From Xylophilus sp. GOD-11R (GTDB lineage: Bacteria; Pseudomonadota; Gammaproteobacteria; Burkholderiales; Burkholderiaceae_C): a stretch of DNA of 64,000 bases. A program made the translations under genes and the position numbers. Each line of letters starts with the position of its first letter. The stretch's first letter is position 1. Shown here in pieces: positions 22,037-31,154 of the stretch. The DNA lies in NCBI RefSeq assembly GCF_033546935.1, contig NZ_CP137854.1, forward strand, positions 4,774,001-4,838,000, written 5' to 3'. Under the pieces are notes generated by a model that saw only the letters and a program-made list of their open reading frames with translations, was not told the origin of the DNA and searched no databases.

Positions 22037-23161
22037 TCATATGCCGACGTTCCGGAAGACGATGGCGAACAAGGCATCCACCAGGATCACCACCGTGATC
22101 GACGTCACCACCGACGCCGTCGTGCCCTTGCCCAGGCTCTCGGTATTGGGCTCCACCCGCATGCCGTAGTGGCAGCCGATCAGCGCGATCAGCACACCGA
22201 ACACGATCGACTTGAGCACGGCGATGCCCAGGTTGGGCAGGCTCACCGCGCCCGGCAGCGCATTGACGAAATACGCCGGCGTGATGTTCATCGCGAGGTC
22301 GGCCGCCAGCATGCCGCCGGCCAGCGATGCCAGGATGGTCCACACGCCGATCAGCGGCATGGCGACCGCCATGGCCAGCGAGCGCGGCATCACCAGCCGG
22401 TAGCTGTGCGATATGCCCATGACCCGCATCGCATCGAGCTCCTCGGTCACCCGCATCACCCCGATCTGCGCGGTGATCGCCGAGCCCGAGCGCCCCGCTA
22501 CCAGGATCGCGGCCAGCAGCGGCCCCAGCTCGCGCACCAGCGAAATGCCGAGGATGTTGACGATGAAGGAGTCGGCGCCGTACTGCCGCAGTTGCATCGA
22601 CATCAGGTAGGCCAGCACCACCCCGATCAGAAAACCCACCAGCGCGGTGATCGGCAACGCGGTCGTGCCCATCTGGTAGAGGTGGCCGGAGAGATCGCGC
22701 CACGGCCCGTTGGCCGGCCGACGCACCAGGCGCAGCACGTCGAGCAGCAACTGGCCGATCATCAGCGTGACCGCGCGCATCTGCTCCAAAGCTTCGATCA
22801 CCCGGCGACCCAGGGATTCCAGGCCGCGCATGGCGGTGAACGGCCGTTCGGCGGGCGCATCCACGCTGAACCGCTCGACCCGCTCGAACATGGTTCGCTG
22901 GGTGTCCGACAGGTCCACATGTGCCGGCCAGCCGTGGCCCCACACGTTCCATAACAGCTGCGCACCGACATGGTCGAGCAGCCCGATGGTGCTCAGGTCC
23001 CAGTGCAGTTCCGCGTCGCCGCAGGCTCGCCGCAGCTCGGGCACCAGGCTGCTCCACACACTGCGCGAGCCCAATTGCGCCGAAGTCCAGCGCCCCACCA
23101 GCCGCATCGACGCCGGCGCGACGGATGCGTCACGGACGATGCGAGGGGAAAAGTCCTCCAT
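22037..23161 (-). CDS. MlaE family permease with N-terminal STAS-like domain
   Basis: A 374-residue inner-membrane permease. About the first 110 residues are soluble and look like a STAS/MlaB domain (HWDLSTIGLLDHVGAQLLW). The rest is a MlaE domain with five or six helices and the coupling segment SLVRELGPLLAAILVAGRSGSAITAQIG. In E. coli MlaB and MlaE are separate, so this is a natural fusion. The start MEDFSPRIVRD at 23161 was chosen by the end of similarity. It is the first gene of the operon. Confidence 0.9.
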   Translation of the reverse strand: MEDFSPRIVRDASVAPASMRLVGRWTSAQLGSRSVWSSLVPELRRACGDAELHWDLSTIGLLDHVGAQLLWNVWGHGWPAHVDLSDTQRTMFERVERFSVDAPAERPFTAMRGLESLGRRVIEALEQMRAVTLMIGQLLLDVLRLVRRPANGPWRDLSGHLYQMGTTALPITALVGFLIGVVLAYLMSMQLRQYGADSFIVNILGISLVRELGPLLAAILVAGRSGSAITAQIGVMRVTEELDAMRVMGISHSYRLVMPRSLAMAVAMPLIGVWTILASLAGGMLAADLAMNITPAYFVNALPGAVSLPNLGIAVLKSIVFGVLIALIGCHYGMRVEPNTESLGKGTTASVVTSITVVILVDALFAIVFRNVGI

Positions 23162-23373
23162 GGATTGCAAGATGCGGCGCTGGTGGAAAGTGGATGGGTG
23201 GGGAAGACGAAACGCCGGAAAAGCGCAGAGCACACGCTCTGCCCAGACCCGCGAAGGCCGTCGAGATGTTACGGCCTGCGAAAAGCCCCCGCCTGTCAGC
23301 CATAGGCGCAACCCCGTCCACCCCCTTTCGGGCGACGAGCGGATACTTTTCACCGACAAAGGGCGCGGGTAAG

Positions 23374-23553
23374 CCCCTATGCACTAAAAGTGCGCATGGG
23401 CGTAAAGTCCTGCCTGCTGCAGGGCCTTAGAGCCTCTGCGAGAGCGAGGCCCGAGGAGACATACGCCAAATCAAGAATCGAAATCCAGCCCGAGCATCCC
23501 TCGAGAGATGCGGGCAGCCTCCCGAACGCCAGGTCTGACCTGGCGTTTTTTTT
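23374..23553 (+). ncRNA. Candidate structured small RNA or leader upstream of pabBC
   Basis: This 474-nt gap between the MCE operon and pabBC holds a run of inverted repeats on the plus strand. They are: CCC-ATGCAC/GTGC-CAT-GGG (23374-23400); a closing GGCGTA/TACGCC pair (23399-23404 with 23462-23467) around CCTGC/GCAGG and GGGCCT/AGGCCC hairpins; GCCC-GCATC/GATGC-GGGC (23488-23515); and a perfect terminator. It ends 83 nt before the pabBC start. I could not match it to a known riboswitch or to 6S RNA. It may be a free small RNA or an attenuator. No confident promoter was found. Confidence 0.6.
23526..23553 (+). terminator. Rho-independent terminator before pabBC
   Basis: A perfect 9-bp stem (23526-23534 with 23538-23546, loop CTG) is followed by eight T's (23546-23553). 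No protein gene on the plus strand ends nearby, so it must serve a small RNA or leader. Confidence 0.9.
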
Positions 23554-23635
23554 CGTCCCGACGATTCCTCGCATACCGCCGATCCACCCCGTGCAGCGCT
23601 GCCGGCGGCCTAACGCCAGCAGCGAGAATGCGCCG

Positions 23636-25387
23636 ATGACCCCGCGTTCCCGCCCTCGAGCCCTCGTCGATTTCCTCTCCGAGAACGACCAGCCGCCGCT
23701 GCGCCTGGCTTTCGCCGATTGCCGCGAGATCCTGCGGGCCGACCGCATCGAAGCGGTGCGCGGCGTGCTGGAGCGCGCCGAACGGGCGTCCGCCGACGGC
23801 GCCTGGTGCGTCGGTTTTCTGCGCTACGAGGCCGCCGCCGCCTTCGATCCGGCCTTTGCCACCCATCCGGGCGAGGGGCCGCTGGCCTGGTTCGGCGTGT
23901 TCGATCGGGCCGAGCCCTGGGCCCCCGATACCGAAAACGCCACTTGGCAGGCATCACCCTGGTGCACCACGCTGGAACGCGCCGCCTTCGACGACCGCGT
24001 CGCGCGCATCCACGACGCGATCCGCGCTGGCGAGACCTACCAGATCAACCTGACCGAACCGCTGCACAGCGACTTCGACGGCGATGCCGAAGCCTGGTTC
24101 CGCGCCCTGCAACGCGCCCAGCCCATGGGCTACGGGGCCTTCGTCGACACCGGTGAGGAGCAGATCCTGTCGGTGTCGCCCGAACTGTTCTTCGACTGGC
24201 AGGACGGCCGCATCGTGTCGCGCCCCATGAAAGGCACCGCGCCGCGCGGCGAATCGGCCGAAGACGATGCCCGGCAGGCGCAGGCGCTGGTGGCGTCCGA
24301 GAAGGAGCGCGCCGAGAACCTGATGATCGTGGACCTGATCCGCAACGACCTGTCGCGCATCGCCCGCCCGCATTCGGTGCGGGTGCACCAGCTGTTCCAG
24401 CCGCGCGCCTGGCCGACGGTCTGGCAGATGACCTCCGACGTGGTGGCGCAGACGCGCGAAGGGGTACGCCTGGCCGACGTCTTCGGCGCGCTGTTTCCGT
24501 GCGGCTCGGTCACCGGCGTGCCCAAGGTGCGGGCGACCGAGCTGATCCGCTCGCTGGAGCCCCGACCACGCGGCGTGTACTGCGGCGCGGTCGGCCTGCT
24601 GCGGCCGGGCGGCGGCGCCACCTTCAACGTGCCGATCCGCACGGTGCAACTGCGCGGCGATGTCGCCGTCTGCGGCATCGGCAGCGGCATCACCATCGAC
24701 GCGCAGAGCCAGGGCGAATGGGACGAATGGCGCAACAAGCGGCGTTTTCTGGACGCGGCGCGCGAGCCCTTCGACCTGATCGAAACCCTGCGGCTGCAAG
24801 ACGGCCGTTACCGCGCTCTCGACGGCCACCTCGCGCGCATGCAGGCCAGCGCACGGCATTTCGGCTTCGGCTGGGACGATGCCGCCGCCGGTCGCGCCAT
24901 CGAGCGACTGGCCGCCGCCCACCCGGTCGGCACCTGGCGGGTGCGGCTGGTGCTGACCGCCTCGTCCGGACTGCGTGCTGAAGCCTTCGCCCTGGCCGAC
25001 ACGCCGGCGCCGGTCTCGGTGCGCCTCGCCGATCGGCCGATGGAGCCGGTGCACGCGGACTTTTTGCTGCACAAGACCAGCCGCCGCGCGCACTACGAGC
25101 GGCTGGCGCCTGCCGCCGGCAGCGGCGTCTTCGACACCTTGCTGTGGAACGCCCGCGGCGAGCTGACCGAGTTCACCCGCGGCAATGTGCTGCTGCAGAC
25201 GGCCGACGGCCGCTGGCTCACGCCGCCGCTGGCGGCCGGCGTGTTGCCGGGCGTGGCGCGTGGCCGGCTGATCGCCGAAGGCCGCATCGCCGAAGCGCCG
25301 CTGCGGGTGGAAGACCTGCGCAGTCGGCGCGCGCTGGCGTTCGTCAACAGCCTGCGCGGCTGGCTGCCGGCCGAGCTGGCCGAGTGA
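23636..25387 (+). CDS. pabB: Aminodeoxychorismate synthase component I / aminodeoxychorismate lyase fusion
   Basis: A 583-residue bifunctional protein for p-aminobenzoate synthesis in the folate pathway. Residues 1 to about 330 are a chorismate-binding (PabB) domain with EKERAENLMIVDLIRND and PCGSVTGVPKVRATEL. The C-terminal part is a class IV aminotransferase (PabC) domain with the PLP lysine in LLHKTSRRAHYE and the ending GRLIAEGRI...LRSRRALAFVNSLRGW. ATG at 23636 was chosen where similarity begins; the open frame upstream runs through the small RNA. The glutamine amidotransferase partner pabA is not in the window. Confidence 0.93.
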   Translation: MTPRSRPRALVDFLSENDQPPLRLAFADCREILRADRIEAVRGVLERAERASADGAWCVGFLRYEAAAAFDPAFATHPGEGPLAWFGVFDRAEPWAPDTENATWQASPWCTTLERAAFDDRVARIHDAIRAGETYQINLTEPLHSDFDGDAEAWFRALQRAQPMGYGAFVDTGEEQILSVSPELFFDWQDGRIVSRPMKGTAPRGESAEDDARQAQALVASEKERAENLMIVDLIRNDLSRIARPHSVRVHQLFQPRAWPTVWQMTSDVVAQTREGVRLADVFGALFPCGSVTGVPKVRATELIRSLEPRPRGVYCGAVGLLRPGGGATFNVPIRTVQLRGDVAVCGIGSGITIDAQSQGEWDEWRNKRRFLDAAREPFDLIETLRLQDGRYRALDGHLARMQASARHFGFGWDDAAAGRAIERLAAAHPVGTWRVRLVLTASSGLRAEAFALADTPAPVSVRLADRPMEPVHADFLLHKTSRRAHYERLAPAAGSGVFDTLLWNARGELTEFTRGNVLLQTADGRWLTPPLAAGVLPGVARGRLIAEGRIAEAPLRVEDLRSRRALAFVNSLRGWLPAELAE

Positions 25388-25402
25388 CGGAGCCGCCGCC
25401 GT

Positions 25403-27343
25403 TCAGGGCGCGGCGAGCGTGATGTCCTCGACCTTGCGCGGCGTGCCGATCGGTGCGGAGCTCTTGCCGATGCGGGTGGCGGCAATGTCTTCCTCGCTCG
25501 GGTAGAGGCCCGCCAGCCAGTAGTCCAGCACCCGCCGTGCGATGGGCGCTGCCGCGCCGGTGCCCCAGCCCGCGTTCTCGACGATCACCGCCAGCGCGAT
25601 CTTGGGGTTCTGCGCCGGGCCGAAGGCCATGTAGAGCGAATGGTCGCGCTGGTGTTCTTCGAGGGCCTTGGCGTTGTACTTGGTGTTCTGCGCCTGGGTC
25701 ACCGCCTGCGCGGTACCGGTCTTGCCCGCCGACACATAAGCTGCGCCGGCGAACACGCCGCGTGCCGTGCCGCCGGTGGTCACCGCGACCAGGCCGGCGC
25801 GTACCGCATCCAGGTTGGACCGTTTGAAGCCGAGGTCGATCGCCGGTGGCTGCGGCACTTCGGACAGCGTGCCCGTCACCGGGTCGCGCACCGCGCGCAC
25901 CAGGTGCGGCCGGTGCTTGATGCCGCCGTCGGCCAGGATCGACGTGGCCTGCGCCACCTGCAGCATGGTGAAGTTGTTGTAGCCCTGGCCGATGCCCAGC
26001 GAGATGGTTTCGCCCGCATACCACTTGCGCTGCTCGGGGCGCTTGTAAGTGCGCCGTTTCCAGTCGGTGCTGGGCAGCACGCCGGTCACTTCGCCCGGCA
26101 GGTCGATGCCGGTCACCTGGCCGAAACCCAGCGGCGCCATGAAATCATGGATCGCATCCACACCCAGCTCGTTGGCCAGCGAATAGAAGTACACGTTGGA
26201 CGACAGCATGATCGCCCGCTGCAGGTCGACCCCGCCCAGGTAGCCTTCCGGGCTGCCGAACCGGTGCCCGGCGAACATGTAGAAGCCCGGGTCGTTGATG
26301 ACGGTGCCTGGCGTGCGCTTGCCCGTTTCCAATCCGGCCAGGCCCATGAAAGGCTTGTAGGTGGAGCCGGTCGGATAGGTGCCGCGCAGCGCCCGGTTGA
26401 GCAACGGCCGGTCGTAGGATTCGTTGAGCGCGGCCCAGCTTTCCTGGTCGATGCCGTCGACGAAAAGATTGGGGTCGAAGGTCGGCTTGCTCACGAAGGC
26501 AAGGATCTCGCCGGTGTTCGGATCGATCGCCACCAGCGCGCCGCGCCGGTCGCCGAAGAGCTCTTCCACCATCTGCTGCAGCTTGATGTCGATCGACAGC
26601 TGCACCGTCTGGCCCGGCGTGGCCGCGTGCGTGGCCAGGCGCCGCACCGCACGGCCGCCGGCCGAGGTTTCCATTTGCTCCACGCCGGTCGTGCCGTGCA
26701 ACTGGCGCTCGAAACTCTGCTCCACCCCGAGCTTGCCGATGTGATCGGTACCGCGGTAGTTGGACGAGTCCTCGGAGTCCTCGATGCGTTCCTTCTCGCG
26801 CTGGTTGATTCGGCCGATGTAGCCGATGACGTGGCTGGCCAGGTCGCCGAAGGGGTAGTTGCGGAACAGCCGCGCTTTGATCTCCACGCCCGGGAACTTG
26901 AAGCTCTGCGCCGCGAACTTGGCCACCTCGGTGTCGGACAGCCGGGTGCGGATCGGCACCGACTCGAAGTTGCGCGATTCCTCGGTCAGCTTCTTGAAGC
27001 GGCGACGGTCACGCGGCGTGATCTCCACCAGCGCAGCCAGGCGCGAGATGGTGTCTTCGAGATCGCCCGCCTTCGACGGCGTGATCTCCAGCGTGTAGGC
27101 CGAGTAGTTGGTGGCCAGCACCACCCCGTTGCGGTCGAGGATCAGCCCCCGATTGGGCACGATAGGCACCACCGCCGTCCGGTTGCTCTCCGCCTGCTCG
27201 GCCAGGTCCTCGTGCCGCACGATCTGCAGATAGATCAGCCTGCTGACCAGCAGCCCGAAGCAGAACAGCATCAGCAATGCCACAGCCAGGATCCGGCGCT
27301 TGAACCGCGCCAGCTCCATCTCGGTGCTGCGGATTTCGGTCAT
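25403..27343 (-). CDS. mrdA: Penicillin-binding protein 2
   Basis: A 646-residue peptidoglycan transpeptidase of the rod-shape elongation machinery. There is one N-terminal membrane helix (about residues 17-37), a dimerisation domain, and a transpeptidase domain with GSTYKPF (SxxK), SSN and KTGTAQ motifs. The start MTEIRSTEMELARFKRR at 27343 was chosen. It is downstream of mreBCD, as expected, but the gap to mreD is 388 nt and filled with repeats. The usual partner rodA does not follow: pabBC converges instead. Confidence 0.96.
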   Translation of the reverse strand: MTEIRSTEMELARFKRRILAVALLMLFCFGLLVSRLIYLQIVRHEDLAEQAESNRTAVVPIVPNRGLILDRNGVVLATNYSAYTLEITPSKAGDLEDTISRLAALVEITPRDRRRFKKLTEESRNFESVPIRTRLSDTEVAKFAAQSFKFPGVEIKARLFRNYPFGDLASHVIGYIGRINQREKERIEDSEDSSNYRGTDHIGKLGVEQSFERQLHGTTGVEQMETSAGGRAVRRLATHAATPGQTVQLSIDIKLQQMVEELFGDRRGALVAIDPNTGEILAFVSKPTFDPNLFVDGIDQESWAALNESYDRPLLNRALRGTYPTGSTYKPFMGLAGLETGKRTPGTVINDPGFYMFAGHRFGSPEGYLGGVDLQRAIMLSSNVYFYSLANELGVDAIHDFMAPLGFGQVTGIDLPGEVTGVLPSTDWKRRTYKRPEQRKWYAGETISLGIGQGYNNFTMLQVAQATSILADGGIKHRPHLVRAVRDPVTGTLSEVPQPPAIDLGFKRSNLDAVRAGLVAVTTGGTARGVFAGAAYVSAGKTGTAQAVTQAQNTKYNAKALEEHQRDHSLYMAFGPAQNPKIALAVIVENAGWGTGAAAPIARRVLDYWLAGLYPSEEDIAATRIGKSSAPIGTPRKVEDITLAAP

Positions 27344-27442
27344 GGCAGAGCCTCCGGCGCGAGGGCGATGCGCAATCGACCGGCACCGGCGGGCGCCCTC
27401 CCGCACTCCACCGCCGCGCGAGGCGCCACCCGGCGGCCGCCG

Positions 27443-27725
27443 CCGGGCCGCCCCAAGGCGAGCCGCGCCTTCCCCTCGGGGGATGGCGAATCACACGAAG
27501 CCGCAAGCGCAGTGAAAAGCCGAGGGGCTCGCGGCACGCCGCCGGGCCGCCCCAAGGCGAGCCGCGCCCTCCCCTCGGGGGATGGCGAATTACACGAAGC
27601 CGCAAGCGCAGTGAAAAGCCGAGGGGCTCGCGGCACGCCGCCGGGCCGCCCCAAGGCGAGCCGCGCCTTCCCCTCGGGGGATGGCGAATTACACGGAGCC
27701 GCAGGCGCAGTGAAAAGCCGAGGGG
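27443..27725 (-). repeat. Tandem array of three 99-bp repeats (family B) between mreD and mrdA
   Basis: Three near-identical direct repeats have CCGGGCCGCC at 27443, 27542 and 27641, an exact 99-bp period. Read on the minus strand, the array starts CCCCTCGGCT 6 nt after the mreD stop, with the core CTTCGTGTAATTCGCC and a C5/G4 hairpin. The core resembles family A. Because 99 is a multiple of 3, frames stay open through it, but none looks like a gene. The region 27344-27442 shows nothing else clear. Confidence 0.93.
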
Positions 27726-27731
27726 CCATAG

Positions 27732-28244
27732 TCACAACGGGCGGTTCTCGTCGCGATCGGGGGCGCGACGCTGGGGCGCCAGCAACACCACGCTCAGCGG
27801 CACCCACAGCAACGACTCGAGCAGGGGCGCGGCCAGCACGCCCCAGCCAGGCAGCGACGCACCGAGGATCAGCCGGATCACCGTCTGCAAGGCATGCGCA
27901 CCGACGAACAACGGCAGCAACTGCACCGCCTGCAGCGGAATGCCGAACCACAGCAGCCGGCGCTGCAGGCTCACGCCCAGGTAGACCATGACGGTGTAAA
28001 TCAGCGCGTTCTGCCCAAGCAGCGCCGCGTGCTGCACATCCACGCACAGCCCCAGCACGAAGGCAGCGCCCATGCCCACCCGCGAGGGCTGGTGCACGCT
28101 CCAGAAGACCAGCACCAGCATCAGCACGTCGGGCACCCAGCCGGAGCGGCCGAGCGGCAGCAGCGCCACCAGCAGGCCGACGAACAGCGTGCTCCAGATG
28201 AAGACCGGGTTGACCGGCAGCAGGAGTTGTTGTGCGCGTGCCAT
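27732..28244 (-). CDS. mreD: Rod shape-determining protein MreD
   Basis: A 170-residue integral membrane protein with about five helices, part of the MreBCD-PBP2-RodA complex that directs sidewall peptidoglycan synthesis. The starting region NPVFIWSTLFVGLLVALLPLG and length fit the family. It is 2 nt from mreC, so the two are translationally coupled. A repeat array follows its stop. Confidence 0.92.
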   Translation of the reverse strand: MARAQQLLLPVNPVFIWSTLFVGLLVALLPLGRSGWVPDVLMLVLVFWSVHQPSRVGMGAAFVLGLCVDVQHAALLGQNALIYTVMVYLGVSLQRRLLWFGIPLQAVQLLPLFVGAHALQTVIRLILGASLPGWGVLAAPLLESLLWVPLSVVLLAPQRRAPDRDENRPL

Positions 28245-28246
28245 GG

Positions 28247-29185
28247 TCAGGGAGCCGGTGTGACGCGGGGAGGCAGCAGGCGGCGCTTGCTCTCGGCCGG
28301 CGCCGGATCTTCGGCGGGTCGTGGCGGAATCTGGTCACTCAGAGGTTGCAGCACCAGCACGTGGCGCGCGCCCTGGGTGCTGGCCAGCGGCAGGCAGTGG
28401 ATGCGGGCGAAGGCCGATTCGGAGCGGCGCTCCACATGGCTCACCTTGGCCACCGGCAGGCCGGCCGGATAGACGCCGTCGACACCGCTGGTGGTGAGCA
28501 GGTCGCCCTCTTCCACATCGGCGTTGCCCGGCATGAACCGCAGTTCGAGCGCGCCGCCGCCGGCGGGATCGCCGTAGGCCACGCTGCGCGCGCCGGTGCG
28601 GGTGTTGAGGACGGGAATGGCGAAGTCGCGATCGACCAGCAGCGACACTTCGGCCAGCAGTGGATGCAGCCGGGTGACCTGGCCCAGCACGCCGGTCTCG
28701 TCGAGCACCGGCGCACCGAGCTCAACGCCCTGCAGCTGACCACGGTCGATGATGACGCGGCGGGTGTAGGGGTCGGGCGCGTCGTACAGCACCTCGGCCG
28801 CCTGCTCGGGTGCGTTGAGCCGCTGGCGCAAGGCCAGCAGGTCGCGCAGCCGGCGGTTCTCGAGCAGCAGTTCCTCGACCTGGCTGGCGCGCTGCGCCTG
28901 CTGGAGGATGTTGCGGCGCGCCGTGTCTTCCACCGATTGCGCCGAGCGGACGGTGGCCAGGTAATCGGTGGACTGGCGGCCGATGCGCACCGGCTGCAGG
29001 GCGAGCCACTGCACCGGATACAGGATGGTGGACAGCGCCGAGCGGACCGGCGGCGTGATCCCCAGGCGGGTGTCGGCCACCATCAGGAACAGCGACAGCG
29101 CCGTCAGCACCGCCAGCGTGGACCGCGCGGAAGGGCCCTGCTTGAAGAAGGGCGGCGCGGTGCGATCCAGGGTACCCAGGGGCAT
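28247..29185 (-). CDS. mreC: Rod shape-determining protein MreC
   Basis: A 312-residue periplasmic scaffold with one N-terminal membrane helix (about residues 25-42), a coiled-coil (ILQQAQRASQVEELLLENRRL) and two beta domains with the family signature DRGQLQGVELGAPVLDETGVLGQV. The C-terminal tail after residue 280 is Pro/Ala/Arg-rich and probably flexible. It lies between mreB and mreD. Confidence 0.95.
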   Translation of the reverse strand: MPLGTLDRTAPPFFKQGPSARSTLAVLTALSLFLMVADTRLGITPPVRSALSTILYPVQWLALQPVRIGRQSTDYLATVRSAQSVEDTARRNILQQAQRASQVEELLLENRRLRDLLALRQRLNAPEQAAEVLYDAPDPYTRRVIIDRGQLQGVELGAPVLDETGVLGQVTRLHPLLAEVSLLVDRDFAIPVLNTRTGARSVAYGDPAGGGALELRFMPGNADVEEGDLLTTSGVDGVYPAGLPVAKVSHVERRSESAFARIHCLPLASTQGARHVLVLQPLSDQIPPRPAEDPAPAESKRRLLPPRVTPAP

Positions 29186-29420
29186 GGCGGAGTGAAGGAA
29201 GAGGGGATCGAACCCGGTGACGGGAAGCGTCGGATGATAGGGGAGCCCGGCGGTGCGCGAAAGGTTCCCCGCGGCCGGGGAGGGCTAGCGGCGGTGCGAG
29301 GACTACCGCACGGTTCGCCACCATTCGGATCCTTGGGGCGGCTCTCGCCCAACATGCCTGACTTCCCCGGCAGCGGTCGAGGCGGTTCACGGCAGCAGTC
29401 GGGAAATTCCACCAGCCCCG

Positions 29421-29547
29421 GCCGCCGGGCCGCCGGGGCCGCCCCAAAGCCCGGGGCTCCATCCCTTCGGGGATGCGAAATTACACGGAGCCGGAGGCGG
29501 AGTGAAAAGCCGATGGGCTCAACTCACCGCAGTGAAAAGCCAAGGGG
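29421..29547 (-). repeat. Repeat element, family B (copy after mreB)
   Basis: On the minus strand it begins CCCCTTGGCTTTTCACTGCGG 4 nt after the mreB stop and then repeats the GGCTTTTCACT start before a core with CTCCGTGTAATTTCGC and a C4/G3 hairpin. It matches the 99-bp repeats after mreD. The rest of the 366-nt gap to mreC (29186-29420) shows no gene. Confidence 0.75.
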
Positions 29548-29551
29548 CTGC

Positions 29552-30634
<1,083 letters not shown>

Positions 30635-30854
30635 TCACCGGTTTTTGCTGTGTATGTCGGGGGGTGTCGCGGAGGGTCGGATCCGGGGACGAATACTTCG
30701 ACTAGTAAGACCGGCGCGGGGCGCGGGCGGTGCCTCCGGGCGAAGGCGGGATAATACCCGATGCTGCCGGCGCGCCGAGCCTCATCGGACTGCCGAACAG
30801 CCTAAATCCCGGAACCGAACTACAGCCCAGGCGCCTTCGTGGCGCCCGCTCGCC

Positions 30855-31154
30855 ATGGCCCTGACCCCCCAAGACATCGAACGCATCGCCAACCTGGCGC
30901 GCCTCGAGCCCCGTCCCGACGAGAGCGCTCGTGTGCTTTCGCAGCTCAACGAGTTCTTCGCCATCGTCGGAAAGATGCGCGCGGTCGACACCACCGGCGT
31001 CGAGCCGCTGGCGCATCCGGTCGCCGCCTTTGAAGACGTGGCCCTGCGGCTACGCGAGGACGCCGTGGGCGTCTTCCCGTCGCGCGAGGACAGCCAGCGC
31101 AGCGCCCCCGCCGTGGAAAACGGCCTCTTCCTGGTGCCGAAGGTGATCGAATGA
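30855..31154 (+). CDS. gatC: Asp-tRNA(Asn)/Glu-tRNA(Gln) amidotransferase subunit C
   Basis: A 99-residue small subunit that holds GatA and GatB together in the tRNA-dependent amidotransferase. The start [17 protein letters not shown] and the end [13 protein letters not shown] are family signatures. Its stop overlaps the gatA start (ATGATGA). Confidence 0.96.
   Translation: MALTPQDIERIANLARLEPRPDESARVLSQLNEFFAIVGKMRAVDTTGVEPLAHPVAAFEDVALRLREDAVGVFPSREDSQRSAPAVENGLFLVPKVIE

Noticed and set aside
21924..22077. Longer N terminus for the MCE ATPase
   Set aside because: The extension is a translation of the repeat element; similarity and a ribosome site support the GTG at 21924.
23396..23553. 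Leader peptide or N-terminal extension of pabB through the small RNA region
   Set aside because: The ATG frame runs through the terminator hairpins and has no run of Trp, Phe or other codons expected of an attenuator peptide.
23374..23553. SAH riboswitch, because of CCCGAGGAG
   Set aside because: The rest of the SAH consensus (GCGCUGC and its pseudoknot partner) is missing, and the downstream gene is unrelated to SAH recycling.
25640..27991. A 783-codon plus-strand frame opposite mrdA
   Set aside because: Antisense shadow of mrdA that continues through the 99-bp repeats.
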